Shown here: positions 54,285 through 64,000 of the stretch, one piece after another
Layout: the number at the start of each line of letters is the position of its first letter
Position numbering within the stretch: the first letter of the stretch is position 1
NCBI RefSeq assembly: GCF_017301635.1
Contig: NZ_CP071091.1
Span: 5,220,001 to 5,284,000 of the forward strand
Reading direction: 5' to 3'
Source of the DNA: Myxococcus landrumus
GTDB lineage: Bacteria > Myxococcota > Myxococcia > Myxococcales > Myxococcaceae
Length of the DNA stretch: 64,000 nucleotides
Notes under the pieces: generated by a model
Database searches by the model: none
What the model was told of the DNA's origin: nothing
The model's input: only the letters and a program-made list of their open reading frames with translations
Made by a program: the position numbers and the translations under genes

Positions 54285-54331
54285 GGACGCCAGTTGCTTT
54301 CTGGCGTCCCTTCCTGAAGTTTTGGCGTCTC
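54285..54331. promoter_or_regulatory. operator-like inverted repeat between the transporter and pckG
   Basis: GGACGCCAG (54285-54293) and CTGGCGTCC (54301-54309) are perfect inverted 9-base arms 7 bases apart. A third related half-site TTGGCGTCT lies at 54322-54330. The element is in the 258-base gap between the divergent transporter gene and pckG, about 100 bases from the pckG start. The three half-sites suggest cooperative binding by a regulator of carbon metabolism; the identity is unknown. Confidence 0.45.
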
Positions 54332-54404
54332 TCCCGCGGGTAGGGTCCTCACCCTTTTCACCGGTCGGGGAGCCCCTATCTTGAAACAACACAAGGATAC
54401 TTCC

Positions 54405-56198
<1,794 letters not shown>

Positions 56199-56229
56199 CC
56201 GTCCCCCTGTAGCGACCTGAAGGACCTGT

Positions 56230-56273
56230 CGGGGCCGCTTCCCCGCCCAGCCACTGGGCGAGAGGCGGCCCCG
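56230..56273 (+). terminator. pckG terminator hairpin
   Basis: Outer arms CGGGGCCGC (56230-56238) and GCGGCCCCG (56265-56273) pair perfectly, and an inner hairpin CGCCCAG-CCA-CTGGGCG (56244-56260) is perfect too, giving a 16-bp composite stem. No U-tract is present. Confidence 0.55.
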
Positions 56274-56343
56274 GCTGCGTTCAGAGGAGTGGAAGGTGGC
56301 CTCTTCGACCAGGGGCCCGCTCCGCGCTAGGCTGTCGGGCACC

Positions 56344-57162
56344 ATGAAACTGGTTCTCGTATTGTCGGCGGCTCTCGCGCTGTCGCCCCCGGTGGCGTTC
56401 GCCCAGCGCGCCAAGAATCCATCGGCCCTCATCAAGGAGGGCGAGCGGCTCTATCAGGCCGGCAAGTACCGCGAAGCGGCGGACGTGCTGAAGAAGGCGC
56501 ACGAGGCCCAGCCCAACCCGCGGCTCATCTTCAACATCGCCGTGTCGCTGGAGAACGCCGGTGAGCTGCGCGAGGCGCTCTCCTGGTACCAGCAATACGT
56601 GGGCAACACCGAGGGCACGGACCCGGCGCTGCTCAAGCGCAGCGCGCGCAGCATCGACAAGCTGCGGCTGCTCATCGACAAGGAGACGCAGGCGCAGGCC
56701 TCCGCCGACGCCGAGCGCACCAAGCTCCAGGAAGAGGCCGAGGCGGCCAGGCGCCGCGCGGAGGAGGAGCAGCTGGCCACCAAGCGCGCCGAAGAGGAGA
56801 ACGAGCGGCAGCGGCAGGCGGAGATGGCTCGCGCGCTGAAGTCCTACCAGCGGCAGAAGATTGCCGCCTTCGCGGTGGGCGGCGTGGCGGTGGTGGGCGT
56901 GGGCACGGGCGTGCTGTTCGGCCTCCAGGCGCGCGATGAGCGCAAGAAGTTCGACGAGGCCCGCACGGACGACACGAAGCAGACCTTCTCCGACAACACG
57001 AAGAGCAAGGCGCTGCTCGCGGACATTGGATTTGGCGTGGGTCTGGTGGGGGCGATTACCGCCATCATCCTGTACCCCAAGGACGGCCCTCCGGCGGAGG
57101 GCGAGATGCGGCTGACGCTGGCGCCTCGCGGCACCGGCGCTGGGCTGGAGGTCAGCTTCTGA
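56344..57162 (+). CDS. TPR/coiled-coil exported protein
   Basis: A 272-residue protein. ATG 56344 gives a signal peptide (VLSAALALSPPVAFAQ). A TPR region follows (KEGERLYQAGKYREAADVLKKA, PRLIFNIAVSLENAGELREAL), then a charged coiled coil at about 110-160 (KLQEEAEAARRRAEEEQLA), a membrane segment (IAAFAVGGVAVVGVGTGVLFG, about 180-200) and a second hydrophobic stretch near 235 (FGVGLVGAITAIILY). The pattern of TPR plus two late hydrophobic helices is common in myxobacterial lipoprotein loci. Its TGA shares a base with the next ATG. Confidence 0.75.
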   Translation: MKLVLVLSAALALSPPVAFAQRAKNPSALIKEGERLYQAGKYREAADVLKKAHEAQPNPRLIFNIAVSLENAGELREALSWYQQYVGNTEGTDPALLKRSARSIDKLRLLIDKETQAQASADAERTKLQEEAEAARRRAEEEQLATKRAEEENERQRQAEMARALKSYQRQKIAAFAVGGVAVVGVGTGVLFGLQARDERKKFDEARTDDTKQTFSDNTKSKALLADIGFGVGLVGAITAIILYPKDGPPAEGEMRLTLAPRGTGAGLEVSF

Positions 57163-58595
57163 TGAAGACCCTGGGATTCATGACGTGCTGCGCGGTGCTC
57201 CTGGCCGGCTGCAGCTTCACCACCGCGAGCGGCCTCACCGAGTGCGAGTCGAGCAGCGACTGCGACACCAACCAGGTGTGCTCCAGCTCGGGCTTCTGCC
57301 TGCCGCAGCCGGAGGGCTGTGGTGAGCGCGTGGGGGACACCGCGGGCAACCCCATCCTCCTGGGCGCGGCGCTCGCGCTGACGAACTCGGATGGCCGCGA
57401 CGAGTCGGAGGTCCAGGCGCTCAACGCCATCAAGCTGGCGCTGGGTGAAATCAATGACCGCGAAGGCGTCGCGGGCCGGCGCTTCAACCTGCTCATCTGC
57501 GACACCCGCTCCGACCCGAACCGCGCGAAGGTTCAAGCCGAGTGGCTGGTGAAGGAGCGCGGCGTGCAGGCCATCTTCTCGTCCGGCAGCGGGCAGACCA
57601 TCGCCATCAGCAGCATCACCATCCCCAACAACGTGCTGTTGATTTCCCATACGGCCACCAGCCCCGACATCGCCAACCTGAGCGACAAGACGACGGCCTC
57701 CGGCGACGTGGGGTTGGTGTGGCGCACGGCTCCGTCGGACCGGCTCCAGGGGCGCATCATCGGAGACCTGGTGCGCAACGCCCGGCCGCTGCAGAACGGA
57801 GACCGCCCGTTCGCGACCACGTCCACGGTGAGCCTCGTCTACGTGGACGACGCCTACGGCCAGGGCCTCTTCAACACGATTCTCACCCGGCTGGGGACGG
57901 AGCGGCAGACGTCCTCCGCGTCGTATCCGCGCAACGGAGACATCACCGCGGCGGTGAACCGCATCGTCGACGGCACGCCCCAGGTGGCGGTGATGGCGGG
58001 CTTCTCCGAGGACAACGCGAAAATCATCTCCCAGGTGGGAACGCGGGGCCGCACGACGCAGACGTACTTCTTCACGGACGCGAGCAAGGAGGCGGGACTC
58101 TTCACCGCGCTGGGCGCCCAGAAGAACCTGATTGAAGGCGCCTACGGCACCGCGCCGGCGCAATCCCGCCCGGGCGACACCGTGTACCTCACCTTCCGCG
58201 AGCGCTTCCGGACCAGCAACAACAACACGGACCCGGGCCAGTTCTCCTTCACGGCACACGCCTACGACTCCATGTACCTGGTGGCGCTGGGCGCGGCCTA
58301 CGCGGCGGGCGCGGACATCAACACCCCGCAGCCCATCACTGGCGACCGCATCGCCCAGGGGCTCTCGAAGGTGACGCCGCCGGCGGGCACCCCGGCCTCC
58401 ACCTTCTCGCTGGGCTTCGCGCAGTTCACGGATGCGCGGAACGAGATTCGCACGGGCAAGTTCATCAACGTCCAGGGCGCCAGCGGCGCGCTGGACTTCG
58501 ATGCCACGGGTGAGGCGTCCTCCGAGTACGAGCTGTTCCGCGTCGAGGGCGGGGCCTTCAAGTTCATCGAGTTCATCAGCCCGCCGTCCACCTGA
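57162..58595 (+). CDS. branched-chain amino-acid type substrate-binding lipoprotein with Cys-rich N-terminus
   Basis: A 477-residue protein. A lipoprotein signal (AVLLAGC, Cys17) is followed by five regularly spaced cysteines at 28, 34, 40, 46 and 53 (ECESSSDCDTNQVC, GFCLPQPEGC), a small disulfide module. The rest is a type I periplasmic binding protein (LivJ/Peripla_BP_6) with ALTNSDGRDESEVQALNAIKLAL, RFNLLICDTRSDPNRAK and VSLVYVDDAYGQGLFN. No permease or ATPase genes are nearby. It is translationally coupled to the upstream TPR protein. Binding of an amino acid is probable but unproven; a receptor role is possible. Confidence 0.8.
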   Translation: MKTLGFMTCCAVLLAGCSFTTASGLTECESSSDCDTNQVCSSSGFCLPQPEGCGERVGDTAGNPILLGAALALTNSDGRDESEVQALNAIKLALGEINDREGVAGRRFNLLICDTRSDPNRAKVQAEWLVKERGVQAIFSSGSGQTIAISSITIPNNVLLISHTATSPDIANLSDKTTASGDVGLVWRTAPSDRLQGRIIGDLVRNARPLQNGDRPFATTSTVSLVYVDDAYGQGLFNTILTRLGTERQTSSASYPRNGDITAAVNRIVDGTPQVAVMAGFSEDNAKIISQVGTRGRTTQTYFFTDASKEAGLFTALGAQKNLIEGAYGTAPAQSRPGDTVYLTFRERFRTSNNNTDPGQFSFTAHAYDSMYLVALGAAYAAGADINTPQPITGDRIAQGLSKVTPPAGTPASTFSLGFAQFTDARNEIRTGKFINVQGASGALDFDATGEASSEYELFRVEGGAFKFIEFISPPST

Positions 58596-58612
58596 GCCGT
58601 CACGGCAGGTGG
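58588..58612. terminator. hairpin spanning the stop of the binding-protein gene
   Basis: CCACCT(GA)GCCG and CGGC(A)GGTGG pair with small bulges across the TGA at 58593-58595, between this gene and the convergent aminotransferase gene. It can form in both transcripts. Confidence 0.4.
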
Positions 58613-58616
58613 AGCG

Positions 58617-59789
58617 CTACTCCGCCGCCAGCACCCGTGTGAGCGCGGGCATGGCGGCGGAGAAGACCTCGGGCGGAGGCAGCAGCGAGAGCACCAGGAA
58701 GGCGCCTCGCCCGAAGTCGTAGAAGTAGCCCGGTTGAGTGAGCACGCCCGCGTCCAGCAGCGCGAGGCACGTCGCCTCCTCTCCCGGCTCCCTCGGAATC
58801 CTCAGCACCGCGGTCCATCCCCCGTGCGCGGGCACCACGTCCCACGCCGCGTGGGCGGGACGCGTGGCCAGGAGGCGCTGGCGGTTGCCGCGCACGCGCT
58901 CCAGCAGCGCGGCCTGGAAGCGAGGCGCATGGGCCAAGAGCTCCGGGAGCGCGAGCTGCACGGGCGTGCCCACGGAGAGGTACGTGTCCGCCACCCACTC
59001 CAGCCTCGCCAGGGCTTCATCGCGCGCGGAGGCCGGGCCGCCCACGTGCATCCAGCCCAGCTTGAGCCCGGGCAGCCCCGCGGCCTTGGAGAGGCCGGAG
59101 AGGCTGAACGTGAGCATGGGCAGCGCGCGTCCGGCGACGGACGTCACCCGGCCCGGCTCGGTGTCCCAGCCATAGGGGGAGAAGACCTCGTCGCAGAGCA
59201 GGGCCAGCCCGTGGCGCGCGCAGACCTCCGCCAGCGCGGCCAGCTCCCCTTCATGGAGGAAGTGGCCGGTGGGGTTGCCAGGGTTGACCACCAGCACGGC
59301 GCGCGTGCGAGGACCCAGCGCGGCCTCCACCTCGCCCGCGTCCAGGCCGAAGCCGTGGGCCAGGGGGAGCCGATAGGGGCGCGTGTGGACGCCTTCCAGG
59401 GCCGCCAGGTGCTCGAAGAGGGGGTAGCAGGGGGCGGGGACGAGGACGTCGTCACCCGGCTCGCACAGGAGCTTGAAGAGCCAGCCGTAGGACTCGCTGG
59501 TGCTGGAGGAGAGCACCAGGTGGGCTGGGGAGACAGGAATGCCCTGGGAGGAGGACACCTGGGCGGCCACCGCCTCGCGCGCGGAGGCGAGGCCGAGGGC
59601 TTCCGGCGCGTAGTCATAAGCGCCGGGAGGGTGCAGCAGACCGGCTCCGGGAGAGGGGAGCCCCACCTGGGTGGGGTTGGAGACGGTGAGGTCCAGCAGA
59701 GGGAGGCCCAGGGCCCGGTGCCGGGCGAGCGCCTCCGCGAGCGGGTTGGGGGTGCGGGAGAAGTCGGTGCGAGGTGCGAAGCGGCTCAC
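58617..59789 (-). CDS. class I/II pyridoxal-phosphate aminotransferase
   Basis: A 390-residue fold-type I enzyme. GTG 59789 overlaps the TGA of the upstream gene (GTGA), which fixes the start. Motifs: DLTVSNPTQVGLP near 33, STSESYGWLFKLLCEPGDDVLVPAPCYPLFE (PLP phosphate and aromatic stacking residues), VVNPGNPTGHFL with the Asn and CDEVFSPYGWD with the PLP-binding Asp, and catalytic Lys in SLSGLSKAAGLPGLKLGW. Resembles aspartate/aromatic-type aminotransferases; substrate unknown. Its position downstream of bioD is suggestive but it is not BioA-like. Confidence 0.9.
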   Translation of the reverse strand: MSRFAPRTDFSRTPNPLAEALARHRALGLPLLDLTVSNPTQVGLPSPGAGLLHPPGAYDYAPEALGLASAREAVAAQVSSSQGIPVSPAHLVLSSSTSESYGWLFKLLCEPGDDVLVPAPCYPLFEHLAALEGVHTRPYRLPLAHGFGLDAGEVEAALGPRTRAVLVVNPGNPTGHFLHEGELAALAEVCARHGLALLCDEVFSPYGWDTEPGRVTSVAGRALPMLTFSLSGLSKAAGLPGLKLGWMHVGGPASARDEALARLEWVADTYLSVGTPVQLALPELLAHAPRFQAALLERVRGNRQRLLATRPAHAAWDVVPAHGGWTAVLRIPREPGEEATCLALLDAGVLTQPGYFYDFGRGAFLVLSLLPPPEVFSAAMPALTRVLAAE

Positions 59790-60064
59790 AGCCCCGTCTG
59801 GAGCATGGCGTTGGCGACGCGCCGGATGAGCTCGCGACGGACCTCTTTGCGGCAATACTCGATGGCCTTCTCATGAGGCCGGGGAAGCTCCGGGTCCCTG
59901 GCGCGCAGGGCGGTCCGGAGGACGAGCTCCACCTTGGAGGGCTCGATGTGGAACAGGCGCGCTCCTTCCTTCTGAAGGAAGTAGGAGAGCCCCCGCTGGT
60001 CGATGAGCTTGTTGAAGAAGCGTCGGACGTCCGCGAGGAACGTGAGGTCGATGATGTCCGCCAT
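59786..60064 (-). CDS. small conserved-looking protein coupled to the aminotransferase
   Basis: A 92-residue protein from ATG 60064 (MADIIDLTFLADVRRFFNK); the frame opens further to 60151. It is helical and basic with FNKLIDQRGLSYFLQKEGARLF, IEPSKVELVLRTALRA and EKAIEYCRKEVRRELIRRV. One cysteine. No family is recognised. It overlaps the aminotransferase start by 4 bases, so a joint role is probable. The 132 bases between it and bioD contain an AT-rich stretch (six consecutive T on the minus strand) but no gene. Confidence 0.65.
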   Translation of the reverse strand: MADIIDLTFLADVRRFFNKLIDQRGLSYFLQKEGARLFHIEPSKVELVLRTALRARDPELPRPHEKAIEYCRKEVRRELIRRVANAMLQTGL

Positions 60065-60196
60065 TCGTGACGGCTTTCTCGCGCGGAAAAAACGACCCGT
60101 CCATTTCACGGCCACGTCACCCGAAAACTTGCGCGACCTGTAGCACTCCACGGAAAGGCGCGAACGCGCGGGAGGCCAATTTTCGGCCCTGCGCGC

Positions 60197-60874
60197 TCAC
60201 GGCACCAGAGTGCGCAGGGCCCGCCGGAACGCGGCGTGCCGGCGTCGTGCGTCGGTCTCGAAGGGCACCGGCCCGAGCACCGGAAGCTGGTGGCGCGCCT
60301 CCAGCAGCGCGCGGTTGTCGCGCTCGGAGATGTCCCGTCCGGCGGTGCCTCGTGACAGCAGCACCGCGCGCACGGGGATGCGGCGGGCCGCGAGCGCCTG
60401 GAGCGACAGGGCGGTGTGGTTGAGCGTGCCCAGGCCCGCCCGAGCCACCAGCAGCACGGGCAGCCGCAGCGTGTGGATGAGGTCGATGACGTCGTGGCGC
60501 GAGTCCAGCGGGACGAAGAGACCGCCCGCCCCTTCCACCACGGCGGGGCCGTGCTTGAGGCGCTCCCACGCGGCCAGGGTGACGTTCCAGTCCGGCTCAC
60601 GGCCCAGACGCGCTGCGGCCACACCAGGCGCGACAGGCGCCCGGAAGCGGTGCGGGCAGATGGCGTCCAGGGGCAACGTGCTTCCCGCGGCCTCGCGCAA
60701 GGAGAGCGCGTCAGCGGGGGTCTTCAGCGAGGCGCAGCCGCTCTCGTAGGGCTTGAAGCCCTGGGGCGAGAGGCCCTCGTCTGCGAGCAGCGACAGCAGC
60801 GCGCGAGATGCCTGAGTCTTGCCGACGCCGGTGTCGGTGCCGGTGACAAAAATCTGGAACGGCTTCCTGGCCAT
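60197..60874 (-). CDS. bioD: dethiobiotin synthetase
   Basis: A 225-residue enzyme closing the ureido ring of dethiobiotin from DAPA, CO2 and ATP. P-loop VTGTDTGVGKTQASRAL at 9-25, KPYESGC for DAPA/ATP and VVEGAGGLFVPLD (E-G-A-G-G) are diagnostic. ATG 60874 follows AAGGAAG. It is separated from bioF by 255 bases that contain no gene I can support, so bioD may have its own promoter. Confidence 0.95.
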   Translation of the reverse strand: MARKPFQIFVTGTDTGVGKTQASRALLSLLADEGLSPQGFKPYESGCASLKTPADALSLREAAGSTLPLDAICPHRFRAPVAPGVAAARLGREPDWNVTLAAWERLKHGPAVVEGAGGLFVPLDSRHDVIDLIHTLRLPVLLVARAGLGTLNHTALSLQALAARRIPVRAVLLSRGTAGRDISERDNRALLEARHQLPVLGPVPFETDARRRHAAFRRALRTLVP

Positions 60875-61129
60875 GACGTGCTTCCTTCGCGTGAATCAAG
60901 CCCCGGCGCACAGCGTGGGGGCGACCTGTTGCTCGAGCCTCGGGACTGGCGACGAAGAGCCCTGGGCGGCAAGCCTGGCCACGGAGCGAAGCGCGCCGAT
61001 GCGCGGGGCAGTCCCGTGGCCTGTCCAGTCCCCTCGCGACGCTATCGCTGTCCAACTCTCGAATGCTGCCTTGCGCGGGCACGCTTCCAGCGCGCGCGAG
61101 CGGAGCCTCGGACGAGGCCCGCCAAGCGC

Positions 61130-62341
61130 CTACGCTCCCCGCGCGTGGACGCCCACCCGGCGCAGCGACTCCAGCGCGAGGTCCACATGGCCCACGGTAT
61201 GCGCGGCGGAGAGACAGAAGCGCAGGCGGCTCGTGCCCTCGGGCACCGTGGGCGGCCGGATGGCCTTCACCAGCACGCCCGCCTCCCGCAGCCGCCGTGC
61301 CGCGTCCAGCGCACGCTCGGGCTCGCCCAGCACCACCGGGAACACCGCGCTGCGAGGCTCCGCGCGCAGCCCCATCGCCCGCAGCCCGTCCGAGAAGCGG
61401 CGGATGTTGCGCCACAGTCGCGGACGCAGGTCCGAGTCCGTCTCCACCGCGTCCACCGCGGCCTCCGCCGCCGCACACAGCGCCGCGGGCAACGCCGTGG
61501 AGAAGATGAACGGCCGCGCGCGACTGATGAGCAGGTCCGCCACCACGCGCGACGTGGCCACGTATGCGCCCTGCCCTCCCAGCGCCTTGCTGAGCGTGCC
61601 CATGCGCAGGTCCACCTGCCCCTCCAACCCCAGCTCCTCACAGAGCCCCGCGCCCCGCGCGCCCAGCACTCCGGTGGCGTGCGCCTCATCCACCATCAGC
61701 GCGGCTCCGTGCGCGCGGCACACGTCCACGATGTCCCGCAGCGGCGCCACGTCTCCATCCATGGAGAACACCGTGTCCGTGACGACCAGCTTCCGCCGCC
61801 CCGGCGTCTCCGCGAGCGCCTTCGCCAGCGCGTCCACGTCCGCGTGCGGATAGACGACCACGCGAGCCCGCGACAGCCGGCAGCCATCCACCAGCGACGC
61901 ATGGTTGAGCGCATCGGAGAACACCGCGTCCCCGGAGCCCACCAGCGCGGGGAGGATGCCCGTGTTGGCCGCATAGCCGCTGTTGAACAGCAGCACGGCC
62001 TCGGCCCGCTCGAAGGCCATCAGCCGCGCTTCCAACCGGTGGTGCGCGGACGTGTCGCCCATCACCAGGCGGCTGGCACCCGTGCCCACGCCATGGCGCT
62101 CCACCGCCGCGATGGCCGCGGCGCGCACGGACGGCGAGGCCGCAAGCCCCAGGTAGTCGTTGGACGAGAAGTTGACGAGCGTCTCGCCCCCCACCCGCAC
62201 CACCGGCCCCTGCGGCGACTCCAGCGGCTCCAGGTAGCGGCGAAGTCCCCGCGCCTGGAGCGACGCCAGGTCCTCCCGAGCCCAGGAGGAGGCCACGTCC
62301 TGCGACGACGCGGCCACCTCCGCCTGCTTCACGTCACTCAC
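61130..62341 (-). CDS. bioF: 8-amino-7-oxononanoate synthase
   Basis: A 403-residue PLP enzyme of the alpha-oxoamine synthase family, condensing pimeloyl-CoA/ACP with alanine. Motifs: [59 protein letters not shown] (PLP Asp and His) and catalytic Lys in [15 protein letters not shown]. It begins 10 bases after bioB, so they are co-transcribed. KBL and serine palmitoyltransferase are relatives, but the bio context fixes the call. Confidence 0.95.
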   Translation of the reverse strand: MSDVKQAEVAASSQDVASSWAREDLASLQARGLRRYLEPLESPQGPVVRVGGETLVNFSSNDYLGLAASPSVRAAAIAAVERHGVGTGASRLVMGDTSAHHRLEARLMAFERAEAVLLFNSGYAANTGILPALVGSGDAVFSDALNHASLVDGCRLSRARVVVYPHADVDALAKALAETPGRRKLVVTDTVFSMDGDVAPLRDIVDVCRAHGAALMVDEAHATGVLGARGAGLCEELGLEGQVDLRMGTLSKALGGQGAYVATSRVVADLLISRARPFIFSTALPAALCAAAEAAVDAVETDSDLRPRLWRNIRRFSDGLRAMGLRAEPRSAVFPVVLGEPERALDAARRLREAGVLVKAIRPPTVPEGTSRLRFCLSAAHTVGHVDLALESLRRVGVHARGA

Positions 62342-62351
62342 GGCGGCCGCC

Positions 62352-63386
62352 CTACCCCTCTTGCCTCGGCTCCAACGGACGGATGCCGGCCTTCTCCAGG
62401 AGCGCCATGTCCTGGGTGTACTCGGGGTTGCCGGTGGTGAGCAGCTTCTCGCCGAAGAACAGCGAGTTGGCGCCCGCCATCATGCACAGGAGCTGCGCCT
62501 CCTCGTTCATCTGCTGGCGGCCCGCGGACAGGCGCACCATCGACTGGGGCATCAGGATGCGCGCGGTGGCAATCGTGCGCACCATGTCCACCGTCTCCAC
62601 GCGCGGCTGCTCCGCCAGGGGCGTGCCCTCCACGGCCACCAGCGCGTTGACGGGCACCGACTCCGGGTGGTGGTCCTGGTTGGCCAGCGTGCGCAGCAGG
62701 TTGCAGCGGTCATCCACCGACTCACCCATGCCGATGATGCCACCGCAGCACACGGAGATGCCCGCGTCGCGCACCCGGCCCAGCGTGCGCAGACGGTCGT
62801 CGTACACGCGCGTGGAGATGATGTCGCCGTAGTGCTCGGGCGAGGTGTCCAGGTTGTGGTTGTACGCGGACAGCCCCGCTTCCTTCAGCCGCTTCGCCTG
62901 GCTCTCGGAGAGCATGCCCAGCGTGGCGCACGCCTCCATGCCCAGCGCGCGCACGCCGCGCACCATCTCCAGCACGCTGTCGAACTGCGGGCCGTCCTTC
63001 ACCTCGCGCCACGCCGCGCCCATGCAGAAGCGCGTGGCCCCCGCCGAGCGGGCCTTCTGGGCGGCCGACAGCACCTCCGGCACCGCCATCAGCTTCTCCG
63101 CCTTCACGCCCGTCTTGTAGCGCGCCGCCTGAGGGCAGTAGCCGCAGTCCTCCGGACAGCCGCCCGTCTTGATGGACAAGAGCGAGCACAGCTGCACCTT
63201 GTTCTCCTGGAACACGGCGCGATGCACCGTCTGCGCCCGGTGCACCAGCTCCAACAGGGGCATCGAGTAGATGGCGCGGACCTCGGCCAGCTCCCAGTCA
63301 TGCCTCACGGCGACACCTTCGGGAGGCGGCGCGGCGTGGTGGGCGTGGCCGTGAAAGGACTCGCTGGCGGCGGCGGTGTCGGACAT
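62352..63386 (-). CDS. bioB: biotin synthase
   Basis: A 344-residue radical-SAM enzyme inserting sulfur into dethiobiotin. The 4Fe-4S motif [10 protein letters not shown] (C-x3-C-x2-C), [35 protein letters not shown] and GGIIGMGES are diagnostic; further cysteines (EACATLG, SVCCGGI) bind the auxiliary cluster. ATG 63386 is preceded by GAGGAG. First gene of the bioB-bioF unit, 51 bases downstream of a BirA-operator-like palindrome. Confidence 0.97.
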   Translation of the reverse strand: MSDTAAASESFHGHAHHAAPPPEGVAVRHDWELAEVRAIYSMPLLELVHRAQTVHRAVFQENKVQLCSLLSIKTGGCPEDCGYCPQAARYKTGVKAEKLMAVPEVLSAAQKARSAGATRFCMGAAWREVKDGPQFDSVLEMVRGVRALGMEACATLGMLSESQAKRLKEAGLSAYNHNLDTSPEHYGDIISTRVYDDRLRTLGRVRDAGISVCCGGIIGMGESVDDRCNLLRTLANQDHHPESVPVNALVAVEGTPLAEQPRVETVDMVRTIATARILMPQSMVRLSAGRQQMNEEAQLLCMMAGANSLFFGEKLLTTGNPEYTQDMALLEKAGIRPLEPRQEG

Positions 63387-63436
63387 GGGCTCCTCGTAAA
63401 TCGTGAGGAGCGCGAACGTGCGCGGGTGGGCGGAAC

Positions 63437-63468
63437 TTGTCAACGCCTCAGCGCGAACAGGTTGACGA
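63437..63468. promoter_or_regulatory. BirA-operator-like palindrome upstream of bioB
   Basis: TTGTCAACG-N14-GGTTGACGA: 8 of 9 bases of each arm match the palindrome TTGTCAACC/GGTTGACAA, a GC-shifted form of the known BirA operator TTGTAAACC-N14/15-GGTTTACAA, with the right spacing. On the minus strand a perfect -35 hexamer TTGACA lies inside the left arm; no strong -10 follows. This suggests biotin repression of bioBF. Confidence 0.65.
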
Positions 63469-63606
63469 CTTCCCACGGGCCCGCAACCGCCGGAATTCCC
63501 TGGACTTTCCCACCCGGCCTGACGGTACGGGGCCTGCCCCCTTGCCCGTCCCGGCGCCGCCAACAACCCACCGGAGCGTCAGGGTTCCAGGGTACACACC
63601 CAACCC

Positions 63607-64000
63607 ATGGCGAAGGCGAAGACGCACTACACCTGCCAGGCGTGCGGGTACCAGACGGCGAAGTGGCTGGGGAAGTGCCCGGATTGCGGCGCGTGGAGCT
63701 CGTTGATGGAGGAGGCGGGGGCCAAGGACGACGAGAAGCGCCCCGCGTGGGGGGCCTCGGGGGGCGCGGCGAAGCCCATGCTCCTCAAGGAGGTCAGCGG
63801 AGAGTCGGAGGTGCGCCGCCGCACGGGCATCGCCGAGTTCGACCGCGTCCTCGGCGGAGGCGTGGTGAGCGGCTCCGTCGTCCTCCTGGGTGGAGACCCG
63901 GGCATCGGCAAGTCCACGCTGCTGCTCGCGGCGCTCGACAAGCTCGCCCGCCACGGCGCCGTGCTCTACGTCTCCGGTGAAGAGAGCCTGCGCCAGACGA
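63607..64000 (+). CDS. radA: DNA repair protein RadA, 3' end outside the window
   Basis: 131 residues are visible from ATG 63607. They include the N-terminal C4 zinc finger (YTCQACGYQTAKWLGKCPDCG), the Walker A motif GGDPGIGKSTLLLAAL at about residue 97-112, and the start of YVSGEES. RadA (Sms) is a RecA-like helicase/branch-migration factor acting in recombinational repair. The frame continues past 64000. It is divergent from bioB, 220 bases away. Confidence 0.95.
   Translation, partial: MAKAKTHYTCQACGYQTAKWLGKCPDCGAWSSLMEEAGAKDDEKRPAWGASGGAAKPMLLKEVSGESEVRRRTGIAEFDRVLGGGVVSGSVVLLGGDPGIGKSTLLLAALDKLARHGAVLYVSGEESLRQT

Noticed and set aside
60416-62440. 674-codon plus-strand frame
   Set aside because: Antisense to bioD and bioF; Arg/His/Gln-rich shadow translation.

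Overview
This is a high-GC window from a myxobacterium, most likely a member of the Myxococcaceae. The main evidence is a recognisable C-signal gene, csgA, at 34894-35592. It lies convergent to pdxH (fprA) and divergent from a protoporphyrinogen oxidase gene, the arrangement known around csgA in Myxococcus xanthus. A TonB-like AgmX/PglI-tail protein, many TPR lipoproteins, a Ser/Thr kinase and abundant lipoproteins fit the same group. Both window edges cut genes: a TPR gene on the left and radA on the right. I recognised no rRNA, tRNA, CRISPR array or insertion sequence. No gene-free gap exceeds about 260 bases.

Layout. 1-7791 is a tightly overlapping five-gene operon of exported TPR and coiled-coil proteins, resembling the periplasmic parts of Glt/Nfs-type envelope machines. 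7858-8706 is an EamA transporter. 8948-16081 is a complete heme-uptake operon (small Com-like zinc ribbon, TonB-dependent receptor, HmuY, HmuS, HmuT, HmuU, HmuV) read leftwards from one promoter whose spacer carries a 16/19 Fur box. 16136-18387 holds a phage-type metallopeptidase, a LEA/WHy protein and aat.

18403-26250 is the most unusual region. Six leftward genes encode two paralogous eight-cysteine secreted proteins flanking a secreted cysteine protein, a helical lipoprotein and a 793-residue exported protein with a pre-toxin-TG-like motif and an unassigned C-terminal domain, followed by a WD40 protein. GC hairpins separate the middle genes from the two paralogs. This is my best candidate for an undescribed system.

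26401-34227 holds secreted proteins, an LVIVD-repeat lipoprotein, a CorC/HlyC-type membrane protein, a kinase with a LEA lipoprotein, and glycogen synthase. 34305-39170 holds pdxH, csgA, hemY, a 40-residue membrane peptide and a LytS/LytTR two-component pair. 39209-52328 is mostly housekeeping and envelope genes (GCS2 ligase, rlmN, metallophosphoesterase, gluQ, patatin lipoprotein, AgmX-tail protein, GNAT, miaE). An SLC13-type transporter gene runs 213 nt antisense into miaE. 54405-58595 holds pckG, a TPR protein and a branched-chain-type binding lipoprotein. 58617-63386 holds an aminotransferase, a small conserved protein, bioD, bioF and bioB, with a BirA-operator-like palindrome before bioB. 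No bioA is present in the window.
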